This document shows, one piece after another, positions 1-11,588 of a DNA stretch of 64,000 nucleotides. Position 1 is the stretch's first letter, and each line of letters opens with the position of its first letter. A model generated the notes under the pieces. It worked only from the letters and a program-made list of their open reading frames with translations, made no database searches and had not been told where the DNA came from. This DNA is from Cryptomeria japonica (lineage: Eukaryota; Streptophyta; Pinopsida; Cupressales; Cupressaceae): contig NC_081409.1 of assembly GCF_030272615.1 (NCBI RefSeq), positions 651,528,468-651,592,467 of the forward strand, written 5' to 3'. A program made the translations under genes and the position numbers.

Positions 1-286
1 TCATCCACTTCAAAAACCATATTCTCAGGGTTGTGTTGATCCATACCATGTGCTCTGGGGTGCTCGACCTATATAAAATTGATAAACATAAATAAACCAT
101 GATCATGATCTCATCATCACGTGATTTATTATGTATATAAATTGTCAAAATGATATAATAAAAAACTTACCAATGGATGATAATCATGTCCACCTTCAAT
201 GTGACCATGTAGCCTACAATGTTTCTTTGTTGTTTTGATTAGAAGTCTTCTAGTCTTTAACCCCTTACAACTTTTACATGGACAAT
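1..286 (-). CDS. CPCxxC transposase-associated-like gene, exon 1 (distal part), intron and start of exon 2
   Basis: On the minus strand 286-171 encodes a CPCKSC motif, then KKHCRLHG and GGHDYHPL. This spacing resembles the transposase-associated domain found at the N-terminus of CACTA (En/Spm) transposases. The exon ends at a canonical donor (G|GTAAGT, intron first base at 170), and a 102-bp AT-rich intron runs to an acceptor TATATAG ending at 69. Exon 2 (68-1) continues in frame (VEHPRAHGMDQHNPENMVFE) and leaves the window. The rest of exon 1 lies at 7732-7640, on the far side of a Copia insertion. The domain call is from motif memory; the body of the transposase is not in the window, so it could be a domesticated gene using the same domain. 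Confidence 0.55.
69..170 (-). other. intron of the CPCxxC gene
   Basis: Read on the minus strand, it begins GTAAGT and ends in a T-rich run followed by ATAG. The exons on both sides stay in one open frame. It is 102 bases long and AT-rich, as is usual for plant introns. Confidence 0.6.
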
Positions 287-1843
287 TGATAGTTTTGTTA
301 CTTAAAGATAAGTATAGATTCCAAGCTAATAAGATGAGAGGGGAGGGGTGAATCATACAAACTTAAGCTTCCATAAAAACATCAGATTCAACCTCGGTAA
401 CATATACTTCAGTAATATAACCAAAACTGCTAAACATGCAAACTCAAAAGCATATAAACATCATAACACTCATAACACCAGATTTAATGTGGAAACCCAA
501 ATAGGGAAAAACCACTGTGGGATTTCAGACCCACTAAGAAATATACTCTTCTAGAGTATGCTCGATTAAAAGAAAATCTTGTTAAAGATTACAAACACAT
601 TGCTAGATATGACCCGGTTAAGGGATTTCCCTTAGATCTATTAGGATCTTCACCTTGTTAGAAGTGACCTTGTTAAAGGATTTCAAACACTCAATTAGAA
701 TGTCACCTTGCTTGAGGGTTTTACAAATAAGACTATTAAGTCCACTCGGTTAAGAGATTTTCTATCACTTTCACAAAATAACAGTAATAAAAATCTATCT
801 GCAACTTCATATCTAAAATGCTAAAGCAGATTCTTATTTGCTCAATACAATATAGACATAGAGCTAATCTTGTCCATCAACTAGGCTCTATACTTTGTTT
901 ATTCAAAATAGGTCTTCAAGCTTCTGTGCTCGGTAATCACTATGTAGCATCCCTGTGCATACACTTGCCCGCATACATTGTTTATCAACAGTCCCTATTT
1001 ATAAACAATTTGCCAACCGCTTAATCTCCTTCATCACATTTCCATGATCAATCATAGCCATCAGATCTTCAAACTTTGACTAGGTTCAATGTATCCTTTG
1101 ATTTGAAAACATTTTACCCTGCCTTGGAACTTGCATACATTTCTTGGAACTTGTGCTAGGGTATTGCGGTTTAATCTAAGCTGTAGATCTTCCTGCTGAT
1201 TTTCCTTTGCCATAGATTCTTTAACAAACTTCATTTACGACATGCCAATCATTTAATCATGGCCAGCTCATCAACTTCCTTCATTAAATAATGCTTGTAA
1301 TCATTTAATGCATTCTGTTATAGCTCAGTCACAACTCGATGAATACTAAACTTCACTTGGTAGACATTCTTCCTTCATTAACTGATAGTGATAACCTTAG
1401 GGTTTACCGACTACGTTCCTTAGGGTTTACCAACTACGTTCCTTAGGGTTTACTGACTAGGTTCTTTGCTCGGTAACATAGTACAATATTAACCTTACAA
1501 TCAATAGCATATGTATGATATCAAAACAATCTAAACATCATGATCTCATCATTGTCTAACTCGGTAATAGTTGCCCATTGAATAACTTATTTCTCTCCTT
1601 ATCCATCATATTCTTTCTGTGTCTTTTACCGACATCTTTATACTCATCAAATCATACTTCTCAAGATATGGCAACATCATATTGAATTAGAAAATTAATT
1701 TCTTGACATCAATGACAAAATAATAATATTAAGATAGTAAACATCCTTAATCAGTTATATCCATAATCATCAACAACCTTCTCAATATCCTTATTGAAAT
1801 GCCAACAATCTCCCATTGTCTGTTATAATGCCAAATGCCAACA
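287..1843 (-). repeat. Copia-A 3' LTR (full, 1,557 bp)
   Basis: Bounded by TG at 287 and by CCAACA ending at 1843. The segment 537-1843 matches 6379-7639 closely along its whole length. It carries three copies of a 23-bp unit at 1395-1463 where the other LTR has one. The polypurine tract (minus-strand AAAGAGGGAGAT) lies just right of 1843, which fixes this as the 3' LTR. Confidence 0.85.
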
Positions 1844-1857
1844 ATCTCCCTCTTTGG
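1844..1857 (-). other. Copia-A polypurine tract
   Basis: The minus strand reads CCAAAGAGGGAGAT directly before the LTR start TGTTGGCA, a standard plus-strand priming site of Copia elements. Confidence 0.75.
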
Positions 1858-2272
1858 CATTGATGGCAAAACTAATTGATTTGACCTAATTGATTTATAT
1901 TGTTGTGCTGAAATGCTCTCCTTCTGTCATCAGAATTCTCCCCCATACATTAGTCTTCTCCTCTTTTCTTAGTCTTTCTTTTCTAGTTTTCTCCAATCTT
2001 CTCCAGTCTTCTCCAGTCTTCTCCCTCTTTGACAACAATGCCAAAAAGTAAAGAACTTAAACATAATTTATTCCTGTATGAAGTGATTTCCTGCTATTAT
2101 GTGTCAACTTTAGTCTCGGTCAGAGCATTTTGTCTTCAATTCCTGTTCCCTATATTGTTTCCTGTATTGTTTCCTGCACACCTTTAGAAAATATCCTAAA
2201 GTGTGTAAAGCAACATCAACTCTTAAAAGATATTCTGTAGAGTCATCGAATTGATGCATTCACCGAACTCAG

Positions 2273-3720
2273 TCAATGAATAGAAGATAGGGGTAGGACC
2301 CCTAGCTTACTTCTGAGATACTCAAAAGTGTCCCTTGGCAGTGGCTTGGTGAATATATCTACTATTTGTTCCTTTGTGCTAACATACTCAAACACCACTT
2401 TCTTCTCTTGAGATTCTTCTCTAAGATAATGATATTTGATAGAGATGTGCTTTGTCTTAGAGTGCATAACAAGATTCTTTGAAATGTTAATGGCACTAGT
2501 ATTGTCACAGAATATAGTTACTGGCTCGGTAACTTTTTCATGTATACCTTCCAATAGTTGTTTGATCCATGCTATGTTGGTACAATTCAATGCTGCAACA
2601 ATGTATTTAGCTTCTGCTATTAACTATGAAACACATCCTTGTTTCTTGCTAAGCCAACTCACTAGTCTTTCTCCTAAAAAGAAAGCTCCTCCACTTATGC
2701 TTTTTATGTCATCAATGTTGCTTGCCCAATCAACATCAGTATAAACTTTTAAATCAAAATCATTTCTTTTCTGATCTACTAAGCCATAATCTTCAGTGCC
2801 TTTCAAGTATCTAAAAAATCTCTTGATTGTTGTCATGTGTGTTTCCTTAGGATATGCAAAGAATCTTGCAACTATACCTACTGCATGTGCTATGTCTGGC
2901 CTGTTGTGAACAACATATTGCAACTTTCCAATCATGGATTGGTAAAGTGTCTCATCAACAGATGTAGATTCATCATTATTTGATAGTTTATAGTTTGTAG
3001 TCATAGGAGTACTTACTGGTTTTGAATCCTCCATTCCAAATTTCTTCAAGATTTCCTTTATGTGCTTGGATTGAGTAATGAAAATCTCATCTTTCATTTG
3101 CAGTATCTGTAAACCTATAAAATACTTTATCTCATCGATTAATGACATCTCAAATTCTTTTCTCATTTCATTTCAAAAGTTTTTACATAGAGTCATTCCC
3201 ACAAAATATAATATCATCAACAAATATGGCTGAGATCAGTATTCCATTATCATCATTCTTCATGTAAATATTGTTGTTTTCACTTGTTCTTATAAAACCA
3301 ATATTGATTAAACAAGAGTGCAATCTTTCATACCATGCTCTAGGTGCGTGTTTCAGACCATGTAAAGCTTTGTTCAATTTACATACCTGATCTTTATTAT
3401 TGTCTTCAGCAAATCCTTCAGGTTGTTCAATAAAAACATCTTCTTCTAATACTCCATTCAGAAATGCAGATTTGACATCCGTATGATATACCTTGAAATT
3501 CTTGTAAGAAGCATATGCCAACAATGTTCTTACTCCTTCAAGTCTAGCCACGGGTGCAAAAGTCTCACCATAATCAATTCCTTCTTCTTGGGCATAACCT
3601 TTGCAAACTAGTCTTTCTTTATTTCGAATGACCTCTCCTTTTTCATTCAGCTTGTTTCTAAAAATCCATTTTGTACCGATTACATTTTTGTCCTTCGATC
3701 TTGGGACCAGTGTCCATGTG
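2273..3720 (-). pseudogene. Copia-A reverse transcriptase and RNase H
   Basis: Minus-strand frames spanning 3720-2273 give a Copia RT: VKSAFLNG and IEQPEGF, then HGLKHAPRAWYERL, and the intact catalytic box FVDDIIF (near 3195-3215). RNase H follows with DVDWASN, IFCDNTSAINISKN, HSKTKHISIKYH and the end motif VDIFTKPLPRDTFEYL. A frame break near 3170-3180 and a stop near 2624 split it into three pieces, so no full polyprotein can be made. RNase H lies downstream of RT, and RT downstream of integrase, as in Ty1/Copia. Confidence 0.9.
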
Positions 3721-3739
3721 TCATTCTTCTTGATTTGAT

Positions 3740-4840
3740 CAATCTCTTATGTCATAGCATTTATCCAATATTCACTATTAAATGCCTCTTTCACTATTCT
3801 CGGTTCAAATTCAGATATCATACATGTGTTCTGTCTCAGTTTGTTCCTTGTCATCACTGGATCATCCTTATCTCCTATAATCTGACTTGGTGCGTGATGT
3901 CTTCTAACATACTTGGCTAATATAGTCTCAGTAGGCTCTGTATGATCTTCTTCATCACTCAGTAACTGAATATTCTCTTCATTTCCTTTTGCAGTTTTCT
4001 CGGTAGGACTTGTTGGTTGAACATAGACAAATTCATCATAATCTTCTGGTTCCTTGTAATTTCCTTCATCATTTCTTTCTGCAAATTCATCAATTTTCAC
4101 ATTTGCACTTTCTACTATTTTGTTAGATGATTTGAGCAGACATTTAAATGCTTTACTTCTAGAAGAATAACCAAGAAATGTTCCTTCTTCACTTTTCTGA
4201 TCAAACTTGCCATTTCTATCATCCTTGTGTACATAGCATCTACTTCCAAAGATTTTAAAATAACTTACATTAGGTTTCTTGTTATACCAGATTTCATATG
4301 GTGTCTTCAAAGTACCTTTCTTCAGTTGTACTCAGTTCAGGGTGTAAACTACAGTGCTTATTACTTCTCTCCAAAATGTTTGTGGCACTTTCTTTTCAAT
4401 CATCAGGGTTCTAGCACAATCCACAATAGATTTGTTTCTTCTCTCAACAATTCCATTTTGTTGTGGAGTTCTCAGTGTAGAGACTTATCTTTTTATACCA
4501 TGATCATTGTAGAATAAGTTGAACTCATTAGATGTGAACTCTCCTCCTTTATCTGATCTAAGACATTTCAATTGTCTTCCTGTTTCATTTTCAACTCTTG
4601 CCTTGTACCATTTAAACATTTGAAAAGCTTCTGATTTTTCTTTTAAAAAAATTACTGACATCATCCTTGAGTAATCATCCACAAATAATACAAAATATTT
4701 ATCACCATAATAACTTTGAACTTTCATAGGACCACAAAGATCAGTGTGCACAAGATCTAAAATTCCCTTTGAGGTGTAAGACTTAATTGTAAAGCTTGAT
4801 CTTGTCATTTTACCCATCTGGCATCCTCGGCACATAGCAT
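3740..4840 (-). pseudogene. Copia-A integrase
   Basis: Minus-strand pieces at 4835-4485 and 4310-3747, with a broken link between them, carry the GAG-pre-integrase tail CRGCQMGKMTRSSF, the first catalytic Asp in VHTDLCGP, the second in RSDKGGEF, and the Glu region QQNGIVERRN at about 4470-4440, which is out of frame with the first part. The 4310-3747 piece has the post-core PYEIWYNKKPNVSYFKIFG and an acidic linker. All three catalytic residues are visible, but stops and a frameshift disable the protein. Confidence 0.88.
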
Positions 4841-4976
4841 TCTCAAGTTTTTCAAGACTCGGTAGACCTCTTACTCAGTGCTTCTTGCTTATTATGATCA
4901 GATTATCAAAATTTACATGACAAAACCTTTTATGCCATAACCAGGTATCATCTATCTTTGCATACAGAAATTTTTT

Positions 4977-6416
4977 TCAAGTTGAGTCAAGGTGAAATGT
5001 GTTACCTTTCGTTTGTGTCCTGGTAGCAACTAACTTTCCATGCTTGTCATGAACTTTGACAATTCCTTTCTGAAATTCTATTTGGTATCTTGTATTGTTT
5101 AGCTGTGCTACACTCAACAAATTGTATTTCAAACCTTCAACCCAATAAACATCATTGCATCTTGCATTGTCAAGAAGTGTTATGGATCCTTTACCTCTTA
5201 CCGGACAAGGTGCATCATTACCAAATCTTACATAGCCTCCATCATAGTCTTGTAACATAACAAACTTGTGTTTATCACCTGTCCTGTGATGTGAGCATCC
5301 ACTATCTATGATCCAATAATCATTAGTATTTATGTGAGATATTAAGGATTTTTCTTCATACTTTTCTTCATTTGATCCATCTTTGATAGCCACATAAACT
5401 ATTTCCTCTAAATCAGTTTCATCTGATTTATCATCATTGGATTCCTCATCGGTTATTAAGCATGACTTTCTATCTCTTCTTTTGAAGTCTAAGTGTCCTC
5501 TATAATGATTATCTTTCTGTCTATCATCTCAGTAATCTCTCTTTTTAGTAGAATCTTTGTCAGGATAGTTTAAAGCCATATGTCCTATCTTATCACAATT
5601 GAAACATTTCAAAAGTAGTTTTCCTTTATACTTACCTTTGCCTCTTGGTAACCTTCTGGCTAATAGTGCTTCAAACTCTTCTTTCTTTTTGATTTCCTCA
5701 TATAGTTTGTGTACTTCCTCCATGTTCTTGCAAAATCTTTCACTTGCTCCACTATGATCTCCTTCAGAGAACTTATACTTTCTTTCATTGTAATCATTAG
5801 ATTCATCAAGATAAAAAGAACTAAATGTAGATTCAACTTTATTTACCGATGACCCACTGTTATCAAAGTTACTTAACTCAAATGCATGTAGCTTACCAAT
5901 AGTAGCATCTATAGAAACTAGCATATTAGGCACAGACCTTAATTCATTGATTGTAGAGACTCGGATTGCATAAGCTGGTAGAAGGGTTCTTAATAACTTG
6001 CTTGTTATATCCTTTTCTTCAATAGTTCCACCTGCTCCTTTGATTTGATTGACAATCTCCTTTAGTCTTGTACTGTACTAGGTTATGTTCTCACCTTCAT
6101 TCATCCTCATAGATTCAAGTTGTCCTCTTAGACTATCCACTTTTGCTCTTTGAACATGTTCATCTCCTCCATACACAGATATGAGCTTGTCCCACATTGC
6201 CTTTGTATCATTGCAACCTTCTAGATCATTAAACTTTGAATTAGTCAATGCAGATGTTATTTCAATCATTGCTTGGATATGTTCTTGCTTTGCTTTTATC
6301 TCTTCCATTGTTAATGGATAGGTGCTCGGTGTGATGAAATCATTCTCCAGATAATATACAACATATTCTCGGTGTGATGAAATATACTCTTCTAGAGTAT
6401 GCTCGGTTAAAAGCAA
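4977..6416 (-). pseudogene. Copia-A gag and protease
   Basis: Gag (6416-5529 with a stop at about 6077) has a coiled, charged body (DTKAMWDKLISVYGGDEHVQ, ESMRMNEGENIT) and a zinc knuckle CFNCDKIGHMALNY in which the last Cys is Tyr. Protease follows at 5393-4977 with WIIDSGCSHHRTGDK, so its catalytic Asp is intact. The apparent gag N-terminus (MLLTEHTLEEYIS) is not real gag: it is LTR sequence fused to gag by the deletion at about 6379. Confidence 0.85.
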
Positions 6417-7639
6417 ATCCTATTAAAGATTACAAACACATTGCTAGATGTGACCTAGTTAAGGGATTTCCCTCAGATCTGTTAGGATCTTCACCTTGTT
6501 AGAAGTGACCTTGTTAAAGGATTTCAAGCACTCAATCAGAATGTCACCTTGCTAGAGGGTTTTACAAATAAGACTATTAAGTCCACTCGGTTAAGAGATT
6601 TTTTGTCACTTTCACAAAATAATAGTAATAAAAATCTATCTACAACTTCACATCTAAAATGCTAAAGTAGATTCTTATTTGCTCAATACAATATAGACAT
6701 AGAACTAATCTTGTCCATCTATTGGGCTCTATACTCTATTTATTCAAAATAAGTCTTCAAGCTTCTGTGCTCGGTAATCACTATGTAGCATCCCTGTGCA
6801 TACACTTGCCCGCATACATTGTTTATCAACAGTTCCCTATTTATAAACAATTTTCCAACCACTTAATCTCCTTGATCACATTTCCCATGATCAATCATAG
6901 CCATCAGATCTTCAAACTTTGACCAGGTTCAATGTATCCTTCGATTTGAAAATGTTTTAGCCTGCCTTGGAATTTGCATACATTTCTTGGAACTTGTTCT
7001 AGGGTATTGCGGTTCAGTCTAAGTTGTAGATCTTCCTACCAATTTTCCTTTGCCATAGATTCTTGAACAAACTTCATTTATGGCATGCCAATCATTTAAT
7101 CATGGCCAGCTCATCAACTTCCTTCATAAATAATGCTTATAATCATTTAATGCATTTTGTTACAGCTCGGTTACAACTCGATGAATACTAAACTTCACTC
7201 GGTAGACATTCTGCCTTCATTAACCGATAGTGATAACCTTAGGGTTTACCGACTAGGTTCTTTGTTTGGTAACATAGTATAGTATTAATCTTACAATCAA
7301 TAGCATATGTATGATATCAAAACAATCTAAACATCATGATCTCATCATTGTCTAACTCGGTAATAGTTTCCCATTGAATAACTTATTTCTCCCCTTATCC
7401 ATCATATTCTTTCTGTGTCTTTTACCGACATCTTTATACTCATCAAATCATACTTCTTAATATATGGCAACATCATATTGAATTAGAAAATCAATTTCTG
7501 GAGATCAATGACAAAATAATAATATTAAGACAGTAAACATCCTTAATCAGTTATATCCATAATCATCAACAACCTTCTCAATATCCTTATTGAAATGCCA
7601 ACAATCTCCCATTGTCTGTTATAATGCCAAATGCCAACA
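6379..7639 (-). repeat. Copia-A 5' LTR, truncated
   Basis: Matches 537-1843 of the other LTR and ends in the same CCAACA (7639). Its left (3') 250 bp are missing, together with the PBS and leader. The 16-base sequence CTCGGTGTGATGAAAT occurs at 6325-6340 and again at 6368-6383, across the deletion joint. Confidence 0.85.
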
Positions 7640-7732
7640 ACAATAACATTTTCCATCACCTTTTCTTTTCAAGTTAGACCACAATCTAGCAATTGTCTCC
7701 TTATTTTGTTGTTCGTTGAAATTTTCTAACAT
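7640..7732 (-). CDS. CPCxxC gene, start codon and first part of exon 1
   Basis: An ATG at 7732-7730 (minus) opens a frame reading MLENFNEQQNK, then ETIARLWSNLKRKGDGKCY. It stops making sense at 7640, where Copia-A begins. The five bases 7640-7644 (ACAAT) are repeated at 282-286. With one copy removed, this frame runs directly into the CPCKSC motif at 286. This start was chosen because it is the first ATG in the frame that crosses the junction. The gene is disrupted here, since about 7.35 kb of Copia DNA sits inside its first exon. Confidence 0.6.
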
Positions 7733-8109
7733 GGTCTTTCTTCACAAGCAAGAAAATAGAAATTATCATCATTGAACAAAGCATCTTATTGAATTTAGAT
7801 TTCTATTTTTCTTATGGTACATCAAACAACATGGAAAACAAGAAATACTCAATAAATAATAGGATTCATTGATGTAGTATTATCACAATCTGCACTTGGC
7901 CATCAATATTTTCTTCTCCTAATACTGTTTATCCATTACCTATCAAGTACAAAACTCTAAAACCCATGGCTATTAAAATACATAAGACAACATTGTAGCA
8001 TCTTATAATCATTTTTTATAAAACCAAAGTACTTGGGAGTGATTCTTTTGTTTGTCACAGTCCAAGAAAACGGTGTCTACTGGAGCCTTGAATAACTGAA
8101 TAGAAAATT
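7733..8109. other. no gene seen
   Basis: AT-rich sequence between the ATG of the CPCxxC gene and the end of the CWC22 pseudogene. It should include the promoter and 5' leader of the former, read leftwards, and any 3' tail of the latter. I see no clear poly(A) tract or TATA box. Confidence 0.4.
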
Positions 8110-10030
8110 TTTTAATTCCTTTTCTTTTTCGTTCTGATTTTTTCATTGTCACTTCCATCCTCCAAGTCAGATGCCCTCATCCTTTTCTTTCTTCTTGTTT
8201 TTTCATACTCATTGTCATGCTTTGAATTTAATATCTTTCTTGGTGACTCCTTACTGCTCTCACTATCAGTTTCACTCTCAGAATCTGAGTCTAATGTATT
8301 AGAATCTAGCAAACCTGACGAACTAGAAGAATCGTCATTAGAGGTAGATTCATCTGACTCAGGAATAGACTTTTGCTATTGTATTACAAGTCTTGACATA
8401 TTCTTCAAATACTCACGTAAACTCTCAATGATACCACCAAGACCAATAGAAGTAAAGAAATTGATAGCAAACCATGAATTTTTGGGATTGTCCTTTGGAG
8501 AAATTGAATCAAAAGACTCCTACATTGTTGGATCATTCAACCTTTCATTAAGCAACAATATACCAATTTGATTTGCCAGCTCCTGCAAGAGAATCTTTAT
8601 AAAAAAATGGGAAGAGGAAGTAGTATCTTCCTCTGTCAGATGTATATAAGCAAGACAATGCCATGGAAGAGCATCTGCACCAAGTAAGTGGGCAAAAAAC
8701 TTTGCAACATTATGCAACTTATTTGTTTCCAGTCTGTGTATCATAGAATACTGTTGTAAAAAACACTTATCAAAAAATTCCTCATAAATTTTATTGATCA
8801 TAGAAAATCTTTACCCAAGAAGACCATAATAATGAAGGCATGTTCTCTCTTGACCAAGTTCAAGCTTGATCTTTAGTAGCTTATGACCAGCTTCCTCAAA
8901 ATCAACACTTGACATGATTGTCAAATAAATTGTACGTCTTAAATTGACCAAGTGTGTTCTATCTCATCCTATATTCTCAGTGCTTCCTCACCTTCCTCTT
9001 CATCATCATCATCATCATCATCATCTGAATCATCCCCTGAATCATTCTCCCCTTCTGCTTCATCTGAAGAAGCATCTCCAAGGATATCTTTCTTCAGTTT
9101 TTCATAGGTTGCCTCATGCTCTAAGAAATCAGGACCTGGCTTGAAAAAATCCAAACTAGCTTCTTGATCAAGTTCATCTTCTAGGAAAACTTCATGTGTT
9201 AACTGATCTGGATGCACAGATGGATGACCCTTGAACTTAGCTTTGTGAATTACAAAAAGGCCTTCAATTAAAAACTATACCTATTTGTCAATTTCCCCCT
9301 CATGGAGAATACCTCTAAATCTTTTTAAAATCCCATAGAGACCTTTGGGTGAAAGGTCTTGCAACAAAGAACCACATTATTTCATGAACCCAACATCAAC
9401 CTCTACACTATCATCTGTAGGGTTCTCTAGTAAAAGGGTGAGAAGTTCCAAGGCAATGATCTCATGTGCAACTTGTTGATTCACTAAATGAGCTATGAAT
9501 TTGGCTGCTGCTATCAACATGTGCTTGTCATTGCATTTGTATGCCCTCTTAAGCTGCAAAATAATTCTTCGCAAAAGCAAATTGCTAACTTTAGGAAATT
9601 TTGTATCTACCACAACAACCAACGCAGCAAAAACATTTGTAAATCAAGGGGATGCCATTAGGGATTTCATACAAGACCTACAAAATAGACCCCTCCCACA
9701 GATGATATTCTCTGCAAATAACTCTGGAATGATGTTCTTGATGTTAGATGCATTTACCTTGTTTACTAACCCATTTTTACTCTTCCGAAGGGCATCCCAT
9801 GTCATGCACTGGTATTCCACACTGCTCTTGTCTTCCATATCTTTCATCATTTGAGCCAGCTTAAATGGGGGATTGTAAACACCCCCACTTCTTCCAACAC
9901 CCTTCTCAGCTCCTCTTACAACACCTTCACCATTCCCATTCTGAGATGGAGCAGACACATCACCAAAAGTTTTCACTTCCACTGCCTCTCTATCCCTCTT
10001 GTTTCAAGAAGCCCCTTTACCACTTAATTC
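8110..10030 (-). pseudogene. CWC22: CWC22 pre-mRNA splicing factor pseudogene
   Basis: CWC22 is a spliceosome component with a MIF4G and an MA3 domain; it recruits eIF4A3 during exon-junction-complex loading. Minus-strand frames from about 10030 show GKGAS, NKRDREAVEV, the MIF4G start GGVYNPPFKLAQMMKDMED, then SSVEYQCMTWDALRKS, NIKNIIPELFAENI and RGLFCRSCMKS. FIAHLVNQQVAHEIIALELL, a poly-Asp tract at about 9000-9040, the MA3 part (QQYSMIHRLETNKLHNVAKF, LGADALPWHCLAYIHLTEED) and a Ser/Lys-rich tail (8312-8112) follow. Order is colinear and no intron is seen. Premature stops occur near 10003, 9643, 9376 and 9280, with a frameshift near 8940 and an in-frame loss of about 14 residues near 8840. 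It may be a processed copy, but I cannot show a poly(A) tail. Confidence 0.88.
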
Positions 10031-10107
10031 ATGCTTATTTCTGTACATAAACCCATCAAGAAGCATGAGTTTTTGCATATAAGATCGCCCAAATATTTTA
10101 CAGTTAT

Positions 10108-10340
10108 TTTTCATCAAGATTCCCCCAGGAGTTGGCAAATCCTGCTTCCATACTTTAATTATGTTTTCTCAAAGGACAATCCTAAAAATCCATGCATTGC
10201 AAATAACTTTTTACACCTTTGTTGGTTGTGGTGGCGGCACAGAGAGTTTACATCAATAAATGAAGAACATGCCAATGCTTTTAATGCAACAGAAGAAGTC
10301 TATCTCTTATTCAATATCTCTAGTGAAATCCCCATGATCT
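10108..10340 (+). pseudogene. CWC22: second CWC22 remnant, inverted relative to the first
   Basis: Plus-strand frames give FFIKI, then QELANP in a shifted frame. About 20 residues are missing before FSKDNPKNPCIANNF, and another shift leads to YTFVGCGGGTESLHQ, a stop and MKNMPMLLMQQKKSIS. The same region of CWC22 (end of MA3) lies on the minus strand at about 8640-8395. The two copies differ in many positions, so this is not a recent local inversion-duplication of the neighbour. It is a small, multiply frameshifted relic. Confidence 0.7.
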
Positions 10341-11588
10341 TTTGTTGGAGTAGAATTTGTTATATTCTAGAAAGGGTCTTGTCCTTTGTAGATGGGATAT
10401 TCATCTACCTCAAGAAATAACTGTTCTTTTCTCCAACAAGAAGTGGAACTAAATGATGATCTAGCACCATGAAATGAATCCTCAAAAGCATTACTATAGT
10501 TAGTTTTGGTAGATAATGATTTGGGTAAAATACTAATGTGGCTTTACGAAACATTATGTACTAGCTTAGCATACTCTAACAACTTTGGTGTCACATGCTA
10601 CATCCAATTAAGTCTCCATCGGTATCTCTATTGTGTTTATGGATTGGGATTCAATGTACTCTTTTTATACACAAATTTTACTTTCAACTAAGGAGGTTTG
10701 TATGTACTTACTTGTCTTTCGATTGTATCCCTATTTCAATAATTTCTTCTATCAACAAATCATTTGTTGTAAGTTGTACAAGTGGAATCTTGAACATGCC
10801 TTCCATGCTAGCCTTGTTGATACATTCAACACCATCTTGTGCAACAAATATTTAGAACTCTACTATTTTATTGAAGAGTGAGTAGTAGGGACAATCTAAG
10901 ACACTTACAGAGGTTTTGCAAGAGAGATAAATAGACCTAAATATTATGGTTTAATAATGATCAATAGGTAAACAGATAAGAAACTCTCAATATCAAAATG
11001 ACTTTCTCAATTGTCTTTACTAGAAATGGATAGATCTGCTAATAATGGCTTTATGACTCTATGTCAACTTTAGACTCAATCCAAGAAGAGCTAGAACTAA
11101 TATGCGATATCTAGATTTATGATCTCTATAATATAACAATCCCATAATTATGTTTCCACACATCTATACCACAACACAAACATCATGCTAGTGTTTAGCC
11201 ATATCAATTGATATCCTAATTATAGAATGTGAAATATGCACATAACTATGAATAAAGATTAAGAAAAACAAACAAAGATGCTTATTGCAAACATAAATGA
11301 CTAATGGACAAGAATTGAATTCATTGTAGATAATTTTGAATATCAGATTCACTTATTTGTGTGCATTTAGTAACTCATGTACTTGTGGCCAACCATTTAT
11401 CTCTTTCATAAATTAAACACTTATTAATAACATTAAATGGCTAAGTAATTATGTTTTAGTTGAAATTGAAAATAAAATATTTTACTTCAGGACAGCTCAC
11501 ACTATTCCTTATCATATTTTAGACTCTTGGTTTTGTTAGTAGTGGTTTGATGTCTTTGGAGTTGATCATTGCATTTCTTTAGTTATGC
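10341..11588. other. no gene seen
   Basis: AT-rich sequence with only short chance frames on both strands. No LTR, PBS or RNA gene recognised. Confidence 0.4.

Larger units (their letters stand above)
287..7639 (-). mobile_element. Copia-A, decayed Ty1/Copia retrotransposon with target duplication ACAAT
   Basis: The order on the minus strand is gag, protease, integrase, RT and RNase H, which defines Ty1/Copia. The element starts TG (287), ends CA (7639), and is flanked by ACAAT at 282-286 and 7640-7644. The left LTR is 287-1843 and the right LTR remnant is 6379-7639. The right copy lacks about 250 bp of LTR, and the PBS, leader and gag start next to it are also gone. Pol is broken by stops and frameshifts, so the copy is dead. 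It sits inside exon 1 of the CPCxxC gene. Confidence 0.9.

Noticed and set aside
8985-9040. (CAT)n microsatellite giving a plus-strand poly-His frame
   Set aside because: It is the reverse of the poly-Asp tract of the CWC22 pseudogene; the plus-strand frame is a shadow.
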